This document shows, piece by piece, positions 1 to 9,415 of a stretch of DNA of 62,439 nt (the first letter of the stretch is position 1; the number at the start of each line of letters is the position of its first letter). A program made the translations under genes and the position numbers. Below the pieces are notes generated by a model, which saw only the letters and a list, made by a program, of their open reading frames with translations, searched no databases and was not told the origin of the DNA. The stretch comes from Gracilariopsis chorda. Lineage: Eukaryota; Rhodophyta; Florideophyceae; Gracilariales; Gracilariaceae. The DNA lies in contig NBIV01000354.1 of assembly GCA_003194525.1 (NCBI GenBank), positions 1 through 62,439 of the forward strand, given 5' to 3'.

Positions 1-15
1 GCCTGTGATCGCGTA

Positions 16-29
16 CGAGACGCGTCTCG
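16..29. repeat. 14-bp perfect palindrome in Copia-A leader
   Basis: Perfect self-complementary CGAGACGCGTCTCG in the 5' leader of unit 1, identical to 6660-6673 in unit 2. Copia-B leaders carry CCAGACGCGTCTGG at the equivalent place. Confidence 0.7.
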
Positions 30-241
30 ACAAGCGTAGTAGACTTGGTTACACGGTCTCCGCTGAAGTTTTCGATGTTGAGTGTTTGAGATTCTTCTCC
101 GCTACAGTTTTTCTGGTTCTTTGTGTAACAGAACCCTGGAAATCCCTCTTTTAGCTTCAATACATTGCGTGGATATAACTACATTTGGCATCTACATAGT
201 TGCTTTTGTTGCTTTTCTTTGGTTCTAGTCCCGTAGGAACC

Positions 242-1983
242 ATGTCCGACTCCGAAGTTGAAACGGAATCCACATCTGGAATGAAAATTCCTCGTTTCCA
301 TGGTAAGCGTGGTGATGATTATATGCTGTGGCGTCACCGTCTCCGTGCTGCATGCCGTATTAATGGTGTCTGGAATGTCGCGAATCCCTCTGGGTTCAAT
401 CTACCACAGATATTTCAACTCAAGACACAACTACCGCAGGTAGTGGCACTGAAATAGCAACTCCCCGTATCATTGCGAAACGAGAAAAGGCTTGTGGTAT
501 CATCATCTGTGCTCTTGGTGATGCTCCATTACGCGTAGTCATGGACGTGGATGATGATCCTGCACGTATGTTGCAACTCTTGGATGGACGTTATGCCTCC
601 AATAGGACTGTATCTAGAATTGCAGTGCAGACACGATTGTTCCGAATGTCGTACAGCGGTGAGAACATGTCCAGCTATGTGGATCAATACACGGCATTGT
701 TCGCTCAGTTAGACCGTATGGGCAAGGATGCTGCTATACCGGAGTCTCACAAGGCACCTATGCTACTTGCTTCCATTGATCCGAACAGTTCGTTGGAGTC
801 CATGGCTGCTGCACTCCGTACCAAGGACATATCGGAACTGACTTGGGACTATGTGGCAACCACTTTGATCGATGAGTACAATGCTCGTCTGGTCAGTTCT
901 TCTAGTTCTGGACGTACGCGAAGACGAAAGAAGAACAGAAGCAAAGGTTCTGGGGTTCACGTGTGTCCCAATACTCCAGTCACACTCACATCAGGGATGG
1001 AAGTGACTCTGATGATCGGCCAAGTACAACTGGTAGAGCATACGTGGTGTCCAGTAACCGGACTTATCACTGTGAATTCTGTGATCGTGATGGTCACACA
1101 AAGGACAGATGCCATGTGAATCCCGATAACCCAGATAATCACTTACCCAAAAGCATCCTGGACAAGCTTAACATCAAATCGAAGAGCAAATCTGGGGCGT
1201 CCAAGTCTTGCAATAAACCGGCTGGTAGTTCATCAAAGATTGAGGTATGTGGTATGGCACTGGAAAAGTCTTCCATCGTACCTCCCGACAGTTGTGATAT
1301 GGACACCTATGCCGATAGTGGTGCTACATCACACTTTTTCGATTCGGTGTCTGCGTTTATTCCCGAGTCTTTGCACAACGTAGAAACTCGAACCATCATG
1401 CTTGCCGACAATACTGAAGTATGTGCAACGCAGCGGGGTGACATAGTATTGCCATTTGAGTACGCAAACCTACGATTGACTGATGTCCTGTTCGTTCCAG
1501 AACTGGAATACAATTTGGTGTCCATAGGATGCTTGGCGGACAAGGGCATTGAATCTTTCTTTCGCTCAAGTGAAGTTCGTCTCACCTTGGACAATGGGTT
1601 TGTAGTCGGCAGTGGCCATCGCGATCGACGCTCGGGGTTGTACACCTTACCCGATCCGATATTGCAAGGTACCAAACCAACCCATCCTCGTCACCAACTA
1701 GTGGAGATCATTGCATGAAGACATCGGAGTCCAGTATTGCTAATCTATGGCATCGGCGACTTGCCCACATCAATGCGCGCGACCTCCAGTCAGTTTACAA
1801 ACATGCTGAAGGGGTGCCGAAGATGTCGGGAATGGAGGAGATATGCCGCCCGTGTATGCTTGGTAAGGCACATAAACTTCCGTTCCCTGGCAAATACGAC
1901 CGAGCATCAGCCGTAGGTGAGGTGGTACACTCCGATATACTAGGGCCCCTTGTACCTTCATTCCCACAAAGTTTCAATATGCC
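242..1983 (+). pseudogene. gag-pol: Copia-A unit 1 gag-protease-integrase N-part, broken
   Basis: The start ATG at 242 begins MSDSEVETEST, as in unit 2. The recognisable parts are the Gag domain, a CX2CX4HX4C zinc knuckle (CEFCDRDGHTKDRC), the protease motif YADSGATS, and the integrase zinc-binding part (LWHRRLAHIN, CRPCMLGKAH). The frame breaks near 395 (one G missing), 952 (one T missing), 1681 (one C missing) and 1971 (one A missing), each compared with unit 2. It ends at the target site of the solo LTR. In unit 2 the same region is a single open frame, so these breaks are recent or are sequencing errors. Confidence 0.85.
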
Positions 1984-1988
1984 TCTAC

Positions 1989-2767
1989 TGTTGAGAGTTG
2001 AAAGGAAGTTGAGGGGATGGAAGGGAAGTTCGCCAGCTCTAGCTTGGATTTACTTGGAGGTCCTTCAGGCACATCTTATATACCACTCTAAACTCGAATT
2101 GCGCGGGAACACCAACTACAAGTAAAACCTAAACCACTAAGCAGGGACACTCAATACTACCAATCATCATCTAACATGACATAGCCAGCTCAGCACAACC
2201 TCATTACACCAACGCACACACAACGCACCAATGTTCTGTAATAGTTACGTGCATACACATGACCATGACAAGGCACAAATTCACGACTCCAACACACGCC
2301 AGCACATGCCAACACATCACGGTAAGTCAACACGTCACGGTAAGTCGGCACGTAACCTGTGGTGTTAGTGCCATGTCATCATGTGGCAATGCACACAACA
2401 CCCACGTCATCAATATACCGTGAATGTGTAAACCTGTTGACAGTGCATGCGCACCTTACCATTGTACCAACCACTGCTGTACCACTTGTACCAGGTGTCA
2501 ACCACCTCATCAGTATCCCCTGCACACAACGTACACTGTGACCACTGTAGTAGCTGGACACGTGGGTGTGTCCAACCGATCCAGTTATGCCATACCACTT
2601 GTACGCACCACGTTGCATATGTACACTTGCAGTAGCCAATCAGAAGCCAGTTTCACGTTGGGTTCGCGCACACGCGCATATGCCCTTTTGCAGAGGTACC
2701 CTCTAAAACAGCCCATGCTCCCCGGAACATTTGGTTTTCAGTGACAGCACAGGTACTACTGCCAACA
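1989..2767 (-). mobile_element. Solo LTR of Copia-C inserted in Copia-A unit 1
   Basis: A 779-bp LTR with TGTTG/CAACA ends, the same length as the LTRs of Copia-C. It is flanked by the 5-bp duplication TCTAC at 1984-1988 and 2768-2772. The antisense Copia-D carries the empty site with one TCTAC. Orientation is set from Copia-C, where the LTR start TGTTGGCAGTAG follows the polypurine tract. Open frames within it (for example 2424-2744) recur in every LTR copy and are not genes. Confidence 0.93.
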
Positions 2768-5308
2768 TCTACCTTCCTTGACGAGCATTCAAGGTATGCA
2801 CTCTTAGGCTTCATGACCCATAAAAGTGAAATTGCTGTTGTATTCGATGCAGTTGAGCACAAGTTCCAGCAGCTTGGAGGAGTGGCCATTGCGAAAGTGC
2901 ACTCGGATAATGCCCAGGAGTATATTGCGTTGCAGCTGAACCCTGCCAACAATCTTCAAGACACTTCTTTCTCTCCTCCGTATACTCCGGAACACAATGC
3001 AATAGCCGAGCGCATCAATCGCACTATGGAGGAAGCTGCTCGAGCTTTGCTCATACAGGCAAGTCTCCCAGAGTGCTTGTGGCCATACGCATTAAAGCAC
3101 GTCATACATGTTCGCAATAGGGTTTATCACTCAGCAACTGGAAGCAGCCCTTACCTTTTGATGACTGGTTCAAAACCATCCCTGAAGCATGTCAAAGTGT
3201 TTGGGTGTGCTGCGTTCGTGCTTAAGATGAAACCGGATACCAAGTTCGAGTCTCGTGCACTTGAGGGAGTGTACTTGCAGACTCTTGAGCATGGTGTGTA
3301 TGATGTTTTAGTCAATGACAGTGATGAGATTCCACGCATTGTAAAGTCTCGGCATGTGACATTTGACGAGTCCAAGTTCCCTGGGGCACCATTTCTGGAA
3401 CATGTTATGAGTGATGAAGGTGCATCAGATGATACTTATGAATGCACAGATCACTCTGAAATCGATACTGAGAGTGGTAGTATGGTTTCTGTGGACACCC
3501 CATTCGACATTGAGAGTGATACGGAACATATTGAATCCACTCCTATACCAACGGCACAGAGCATTGAAAGCGGTACCGATCATCCAGATGATAGCGAGCA
3601 TACTCCTGGTGACGATTCGGAACCCAGACAATTGTGGTGAGCATGCCCCAAGTGCTAGTCAACATACTTCGGACACTGATGTCTTACCGGAATCTGAGCC
3701 AGAACCACGGCTATCCTCGCCGTACACGACGTGCACCAGCTAAGTGGTGGTACATGGCCGGTAGTGCAACGTCACAAATGGATTATTACTACGCAGTGAT
3801 GAACCTACTCTGGCGAAGCACTGTCTGCCACACCACTTGAGCAGAGCCTTTGGAAGGGTGCCATTGATGAAAGAACTGACATCTTCTGGAGGAGAAGAAC
3901 ACTTGGGAGGAGGATGAATCACCTGCCTCTCAGCCTCTTCCTACTCATGTCATTCTAAACGTAAAGCGCGATGCCAAAGGATCAGTTTGAGAGTTCAAGG
4001 CTAGGGTTGTGGCTGGTGGCAATCACCAGACATACGGGCAGAACTACATGGAGACATATGCGCCAGTAGTGCATTTAGCCTGGTCCGCATGTTCCTGTAC
4101 GTCGCACTTTGTCTTCAGATGTATGTGGCTCAAGTAGATGTTAAGACTGCATTTCTCAACGGTGAGCTTAAAGAAGACGTGTGGGTGATGTCGCCGCGTG
4201 GTGTTCCTGGTCTGACAAAAAGTGCTATAAGCTACTCAAGGCTATGTACGGTTTGAAACAGGCTCATCTAGCATGGCACACCAAGTTCAAAGCAGACATG
4301 AAGAGGTTGGGTTTTGAGGAACTACCCAGCGCACCGTGCGTATTCAAAGCGAAAGGTTGGAGATGGCATGTATGCCTACATACTCGTATATGTGGACGAC
4401 ATTCTGGTGTTCACGCCAACGCTGGGGCAACGGACTACGGTGTTGGAGGAGCTCAAAACACTCTATGACCTCGCATTGAGAACCGAATCACTCTGTACCT
4501 TGGCGTGGAGCTGTCATGGAAGATAGGTACAGCCGGACAACTCCTTGGTGTCAAGCTGGGGACAGTCGCTGTATATTGAAAGTATACTTCGACGATTTGG
4601 TCTCCAGAACGCTAAGCAGTACCTAGCCCTATGGTGGAGTGCTTCTTCACATCTCTAGCAATGGAGGAGGACAAATCACCAATGGATGTGCAGTTTGTAC
4701 CAGCAGATGATCGGGTCTCTGCTGTACTTGGCACTACGTACTAGGTTGGATATACTTGCACCAGTTCTCATCCTGGCTCGTTTTCAGAGTGCTCCTACCG
4801 CTTGGTGTCACAAAGCAGTGAAGCGTGTGCTCAGGTACCTGTGTGGAAGCGACAGCATGGGCTATGCTACAGGCCTGGATCGCTAGATCTGCATGGTTTT
4901 GTGGACTCTGACTACGCTGGAGATACTACGAGTCGGAAGTCGATGTCCGGGTATATCGTTAAACTTGGGTCAGCAACCTGCTGGTATGGTGGTAGAAAAC
5001 AAGCGTCAGTTGCGCTATCCACTGGCGAGGCGGAGTACTATGCTCTGACTTTGGCTGCACAGGAAGTGGTATGGGTTGCTCGTGTGCTACGGGAATGCGG
5101 CTTCGACATGAAACCTTTGGTTCCTCTACACTCTGACAACCAGTGCGCATTGGAGTGGGCTGGTGGTGAAAGGTGTCCTTCTAGTCGTGCTAAACACATT
5201 GATGTAAAGGTTCACTTTATCCGAGATCTCATGAGAGACAATGTGATTAGTGTTCAATACGTCCCAAGTGAGCTGAATGATGCCGATTTACTCACCAAGC
5301 CATTGTGA
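2768..5308 (+). pseudogene. pol: Copia-A unit 1 integrase core-RT-RNase H, broken
   Basis: Contains the integrase core (KVHSDNAQEY, HNAIAERIN), the hinge, RT (VDVKTAFLNG, YVDDILVF) and RNase H (VDSDYAGDTTSRKS, SDNQCALEW), ending TKPL at 5308. The sequence is nearly the same as 9416-11953 of unit 2 but is interrupted by many one-base indels (for example near 3619, 3710, 3815, 3871, 3988, 4070, 4350, 4471, 4560, 4617, 4692 and 4848). No long frame survives. As it stands it cannot encode a working polymerase; unit 2 shows what the same region looks like when open. Confidence 0.88.
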
Positions 5309-5368
5309 CGTATGAGTGTTAATGCCATTCTCAAACGGCTTGGTCTTGGACAGGAACTCGAGGAGGAG

Positions 5369-6098
5369 TGTTGAAGTGTTGAACTCTACAAGTGGTCGAG
5401 TGCCTGGCCAACCCCCACAGAAGGTGTCAGCTTGGTCCAAAACCAAACCTTCAGGGACGATGGGCATTTTTGGAGCCCTCGCTCCAAAAGCGCATATGCG
5501 CCTCTGCTCAAACCCAACGTGAAACGGCAATGTGATTGGCTACTGCAAAATGCTATATGCATTGTATACCGTACAAGTGTTATGGAGTGTATGGTACTGG
5601 AATGCGGATATGCAGAAGTGGAGCAATGTGGTTGGTCCAAGTGTGCGCGCAGTAGACGGTTGTGCTGCAATGCCGAAGATGCGAATGGGAGCTGTATTGG
5701 GTGATTTGGGACAATGTGCGTTTGCGGGCTGCGCGGAGGGGTTGGAGTGCAAGGATGGTAATTGTTGATTTTTTAGAGCTGGTTCCAGATCAAGGGACTG
5801 GCAATGGATTTGCCGCATTGATTGATTTAGTTATTTGAAATTGTGACCCTCTAGATTGTGTGCGCGTTTCGTGTACACCTGCACACACGAATAACGTGTA
5901 GTGTAATGGTGCAACCACCGCCGTCGCTTGCTGCGACGACGGTGAAGTGTGTGCGGTAGGGTATATGTAGATTGGCTTTGCCTGCTGTCGAGTAAACTGG
6001 TCGACTAAGGCTGACAACCTTCCTTGTTTTATTTTCTTGTTTCTTCTTCCTCCCGTTGTTTCTTCCTTTTGTTTTCATAACCCGCGTGCGTTGCAACA
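5369..6098 (+). repeat. LTR of Copia-A shared by units 1 and 2
   Basis: This 730-bp LTR starts TGTTGAAGTG right after a purine-rich tract (GAGGAGGAG) and ends GTTGCAACA, immediately followed by the primer-binding site. It serves as 3' LTR of unit 1 and 5' LTR of unit 2. It differs from the 733-bp LTR at 12014 by single missing bases in three G/C runs. It holds the GCGCATATGCGC palindrome at 5490-5501 and a CCAAT box (TGATTGGCTACTGC, about 5533). Confidence 0.92.
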
Positions 6099-6116
6099 GG
6101 TTATGGGCCCAGAGCG
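6099..6116 (+). promoter_or_regulatory. Primer-binding site, initiator tRNA-Met anticodon arm
   Basis: GGTTATGGGCCCAGAGCG directly follows the LTR end CAACA. Its first 14 bases are complementary to the conserved anticodon stem-loop of eukaryotic initiator tRNA-Met (CUGGGCCCAUAACC, containing the CAU anticodon) rather than to the tRNA 3' end. This is the half-tRNA primer type known from Drosophila copia. Confidence 0.85.
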
Positions 6117-6485
6117 TCGACTTTTTGCAGACGTCGCGCTCTACTAATATCTCTTTGGATTCTACGAAGACTGGTTTTTCTTTCGCGCAGGTACGCGTTG
6201 CGTTGCGAGCGAGCGAATCTTGTGGAAGTCGAGTGGCAGTGGTGAAAGTAGGCAAAGCGTTCAGAGACACCTTCTCTGGTAAGCCGACCTGCGCCTGTTC
6301 CGATCCCTGCTTCTTTGCTTCAGCGCACAAGGAAGACCGCGCTATTTTCGGGCAAGCGACTAGAAGGGGTTAACTGGTGAAAGCTTATCGCGTCAGCTAC
6401 TAGCCTCCCTTGGACGTCTCGTACGGATTGTAAAGCCCCTCGCTCTGAAGTGCGCAGAGCAGGATTGGTCGCAGAATCCACATCT

Positions 6486-6563
6486 CACCTGGAGAGAGTT
6501 ACCAGGAACCAGAGGATTCGGACCTCTAGGGTAGCGGGGATAGTATCTCCTGCCAGTGCGCCC
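6486..6563 (+). ncRNA. Conserved structured leader element (Copia-A version)
   Basis: Three predicted hairpins are followed by a near-invariant tail. Hairpin I is CCTGG/CCAGG (6488-6492 with 6502-6506). Hairpin II is AGAGG/CCTCT (6511-6515 with 6523-6527). Hairpin III is GGGGATAGTATCTCC (6536-6550). The tail is CAGTGCGCCC (6554-6563). The same element in the same order occurs in Copia-B and Copia-C leaders with paired changes in the stems. It is a cis-acting RNA element of the retrotransposon, not a separate gene. Confidence 0.6.
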
Positions 6564-6659
6564 GTCTTAAGAAGTTTTATTTCTGTCCAGGCTCGTATCA
6601 GTACGTCCTGTGAGTAAACTCCGGGCGTTGAGTACCCGAACTCTGCCTGTGATCGCGTA

Positions 6660-6673
6660 CGAGACGCGTCTCG
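6660..6673. repeat. 14-bp perfect palindrome in Copia-A leader
   Basis: CGAGACGCGTCTCG, the unit 2 copy. In Copia-B leaders (13235-13248 and 33008-33021) the outer pairs change together, leaving CCAGACGCGTCTGG. Confidence 0.7.
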
Positions 6674-6885
6674 ACAAGCGTAGTAGACTTGGTTACACGG
6701 TCTCCGCTGAAGTTTTCGATGTTGAGTGTTTGAGATTCTTCTCCGCTACAGTTTTTCTGGTTCTTTGTGTAACAGAACCCTGGAAATCCCTCTTTTAGCT
6801 TCAATACATTGCGTGGATATAACTACATTTGGCATCTACATAGTTGCTTTTGTTGCTTTTCTTTGGTTCTAGTCCCGTAGGAACC

Positions 6886-8636
6886 ATGTCCGACTCCGAA
6901 GTTGAAACGGAATCCACATCTGGAATGAAAATTCCTCGTTTCCATGGTAAGCGTGGTGATGATTATATGCTGTGGCGTCACCGTCTCCGTGCTGCATGCC
7001 GTATTAATGGTGTCTGGAATGTCGCGAATCCCTCTGGGGTTCAATCTACCACAGATATTTCAACTCAAGACACAACTACCGCAGGTAGTGGCACTGAAAT
7101 AGCAACTCCCCGTATCATTGCGAAACGAGAAAAGGCTTGTGGTATCATCATCTGTGCTCTTGGTGATGCTCCATTACGCGTAGTCATGGACGTGGATGAT
7201 GATCCTGCACGTATGTTGCAACTCTTGGATGGACGTTATGCCTCCAATAGGACTGTATCTAGAATTGCAGTGCAGACACGATTGTTCCGAATGTCGTACA
7301 GCGGTGAGAACATGTCCAGCTATGTGGATCAATACACGGCATTGTTCGCTCAGTTAGACCGTATGGGCAAGGATGCTGCTATACCGGAGTCTCACAAGGC
7401 ACCTATGCTACTTGCTTCCATTGATCCGAACAGTTCGTTGGAGTCCATGGCTGCTGCACTCCGTACCAAGGACATATCGGAACTGACTTGGGACTATGTG
7501 GCAACCACTTTGATCGATGAGTACAATGCTCGTCTGGTCAGTTCTTCTAGTTCTGGACGTACGCGAAGACGAAAGAAGAACAGAAGCAAAGGTTCTGGTG
7601 GTTCACGTGTGTCCCAATACTCCAGTCACACTCACATCAGGGATGGAAGTGACTCTGATGATCGGCCAAGTACAACTGGTAGAGCATACGTGGTGTCCAG
7701 TAACCGGACTTATCACTGTGAATTCTGTGATCGTGATGGTCACACAAAGGACAGATGCCATGTGAATCCCGATAACCCAGATAATCACTTACCCAAAAGC
7801 ATCCTGGACAAGCTTAACATCAAATCGAAGAGCAAATCTGGGGCGTCCAAGTCTTGCAATAAACCGGCTGGTAGTTCATCAAAGATTGAGGTATGTGGTA
7901 TGGCACTGGAAAAGTCTTCCATCGTACCTCCCGACAGTTGTGATATGGACACCTATGCCGATAGTGGTGCTACATCACACTTTTTCGATTCGGTGTCTGC
8001 GTTTATTCCCGAGTCTTTGCACAACGTAGAAACTCGAACCATCATGCTTGCCGACAATACTGAAGTATGTGCAACGCAGCGGGGTGACATAGTATTGCCA
8101 TTTGAGTACGCAAACCTACGATTGACTGATGTCCTGTTCGTTCCAGAACTGGAATACAATTTGGTGTCCATAGGATGCTTGGCGGACAAGGGCATTGAAT
8201 CTTTCTTTCGCTCAAGTGAAGTTCGTCTCACCTTGGACAATGGGTTTGTAGTCGGCAGTGGCCATCGCGATCGACGCTCGGGGTTGTACACCTTACCCGA
8301 TCCGATATTGCAAGGTACCAAACCAACCCCATCCTCGTCACCAACTAGTGGAGATCATTGCATGAAGACATCGGAGTCCAGTATTGCTAATCTATGGCAT
8401 CGGCGACTTGCCCACATCAATGCGCGCGACCTCCAGTCAGTTTACAAACATGCTGAAGGGGTGCCGAAGATGTCGGGAATGGAGGAGATATGCCGCCCGT
8501 GTATGCTTGGTAAGGCACATAAACTTCCGTTCCCTGGCAAATACGACCGAGCATCAGCCGTAGGTGAGGTGGTACACTCCGATATACTAGGGCCCCTTGT
8601 ACCTTCATTCCCACAAAAGTTTCAATATGCCTCTAC
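6886..8636 (+). CDS. gag-pol: Copia-A unit 2 gag-protease-integrase N-part (cut by solo LTR)
   Basis: Start chosen at ATG 6886 (MSDSEVETEST), because both Copia-B gags begin the same way (MSDSEVESETTS); an ATG at 6844 in frame would only add leader residues. Order: Gag domain (about residues 1-200), basic stretch (225-236), zinc knuckle CX2CX4HX4C (C278-C291), aspartic protease motif DSGA (359-362), integrase zinc-binding region (LWHRRLAHIN ... CRPCMLGKAH) and the first integrase aspartate (VVHSDILGP). The frame is open throughout and is then interrupted by the solo LTR, reaching a stop at 8649 inside it. As it stands it can give Gag and protease but no complete integrase. Confidence 0.9.
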
Positions 8637-9415
8637 TGTTGAGAGTTGAAAGGAAGTTGAGGGGATGGAAGGGAAGTTCGCCAGCTCTAGCTTGGATTTA
8701 CTTGGAGGTCCTTCAGGCACATCTTATATACCACTCTAAACTCGAATTGCGCGGGAACACCAACTACAAGTAAAACCTAAACCACTAAGCAGGGACACTC
8801 AATACTACCAATCATCATCTAACATGACATAGCCAGCTCAGCACAACCTCATTACACCAACGCACACCAACGCACCAATGTTCTGTAATAGTTACGTGCA
8901 TACACATGACCATGACAAGGCACAAATTCACGACTCCAACACACGCCAGCACATGCCAACACATCACGGTAAGTCAACACGTCACGGTAAGTCGGCACGT
9001 AACCTGTGGTGTTAGTGCCATGTCATCATGTGGCAATGCACACAACACCCACGTCATCAATATACCCGTGAATGTGTAAACCTGTTGACAGTGCATGCGC
9101 ACCTTACCATTGTACCAACCACTGCTGTACCACTTGTACCAGGTGTCAACCACCTCATCAGTATCCCCTGCACACAACGTACACTGTGACCACTGTAGTA
9201 GCTGGACACGTGGGTGTGTCCAACCGATCCAGTTATGCCATACCACTTGTACGCACCACGTTGCATATGTACACTTGCAGTAGCCAATCAGAAGCCAGTT
9301 TCACGTTGGGTTCGCGCACACGCGCATATGCGCTTTTGCAGAGGTACCCTCTAAAACAGCCCATGCTCCCCGGAACATTTGGTTTTCAGTGACAGCACAG
9401 GTACTACTGCCAACA
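8637..9415 (-). mobile_element. Solo LTR of Copia-C inserted in Copia-A unit 2
   Basis: 779 bp, TGTTG...CAACA, flanked by TCTAC at 8632-8636 and 9416-9420. Same position and same duplication as in unit 1, so the insertion predates the duplication of Copia-A. It was left by LTR-LTR recombination of a full Copia-C. Confidence 0.95.

Larger units (their letters stand above)
1..5368 (+). mobile_element. Copia-A unit 1, internal region (5' end outside window)
   Basis: This is the internal part of a Ty1/copia retrotransposon. Base 1 corresponds to base 6645 of the next unit, and the two units stay collinear to the shared LTR at 5369. Order is leader, gag, protease, integrase, RT, RNase H. It carries the same solo LTR insertion as unit 2. 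Relative to unit 2 almost every difference is a one-base insertion or deletion, mostly in short homopolymers, and these break the polyprotein into many frames. Either this copy is decaying by indels only, or it is poorly polished sequence at a contig end. Confidence 0.9.
6117..6885 (+). other. Copia-A 5' leader (untranslated)
   Basis: About 770 bases between PBS and gag start with no open frame worth calling. It contains a block conserved with the Copia-B leader (near 6275-6375), the three-hairpin element at 6486-6563 and the palindrome at 6660-6673. A role in packaging, dimerisation or translation is an inference from position and conservation. Confidence 0.6.

Noticed and set aside
6511..6530. 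tRNA-like B box in the leader element
   Set aside because: GGTTC-like bases appear only in the B version; no A box or cloverleaf can be drawn, and the A and C versions lack it.
9389..9415. Native start of Copia-A pol at ATG 9389
   Set aside because: This ATG is inside the inserted solo LTR; the frame is the continuation of the gag-pol frame.
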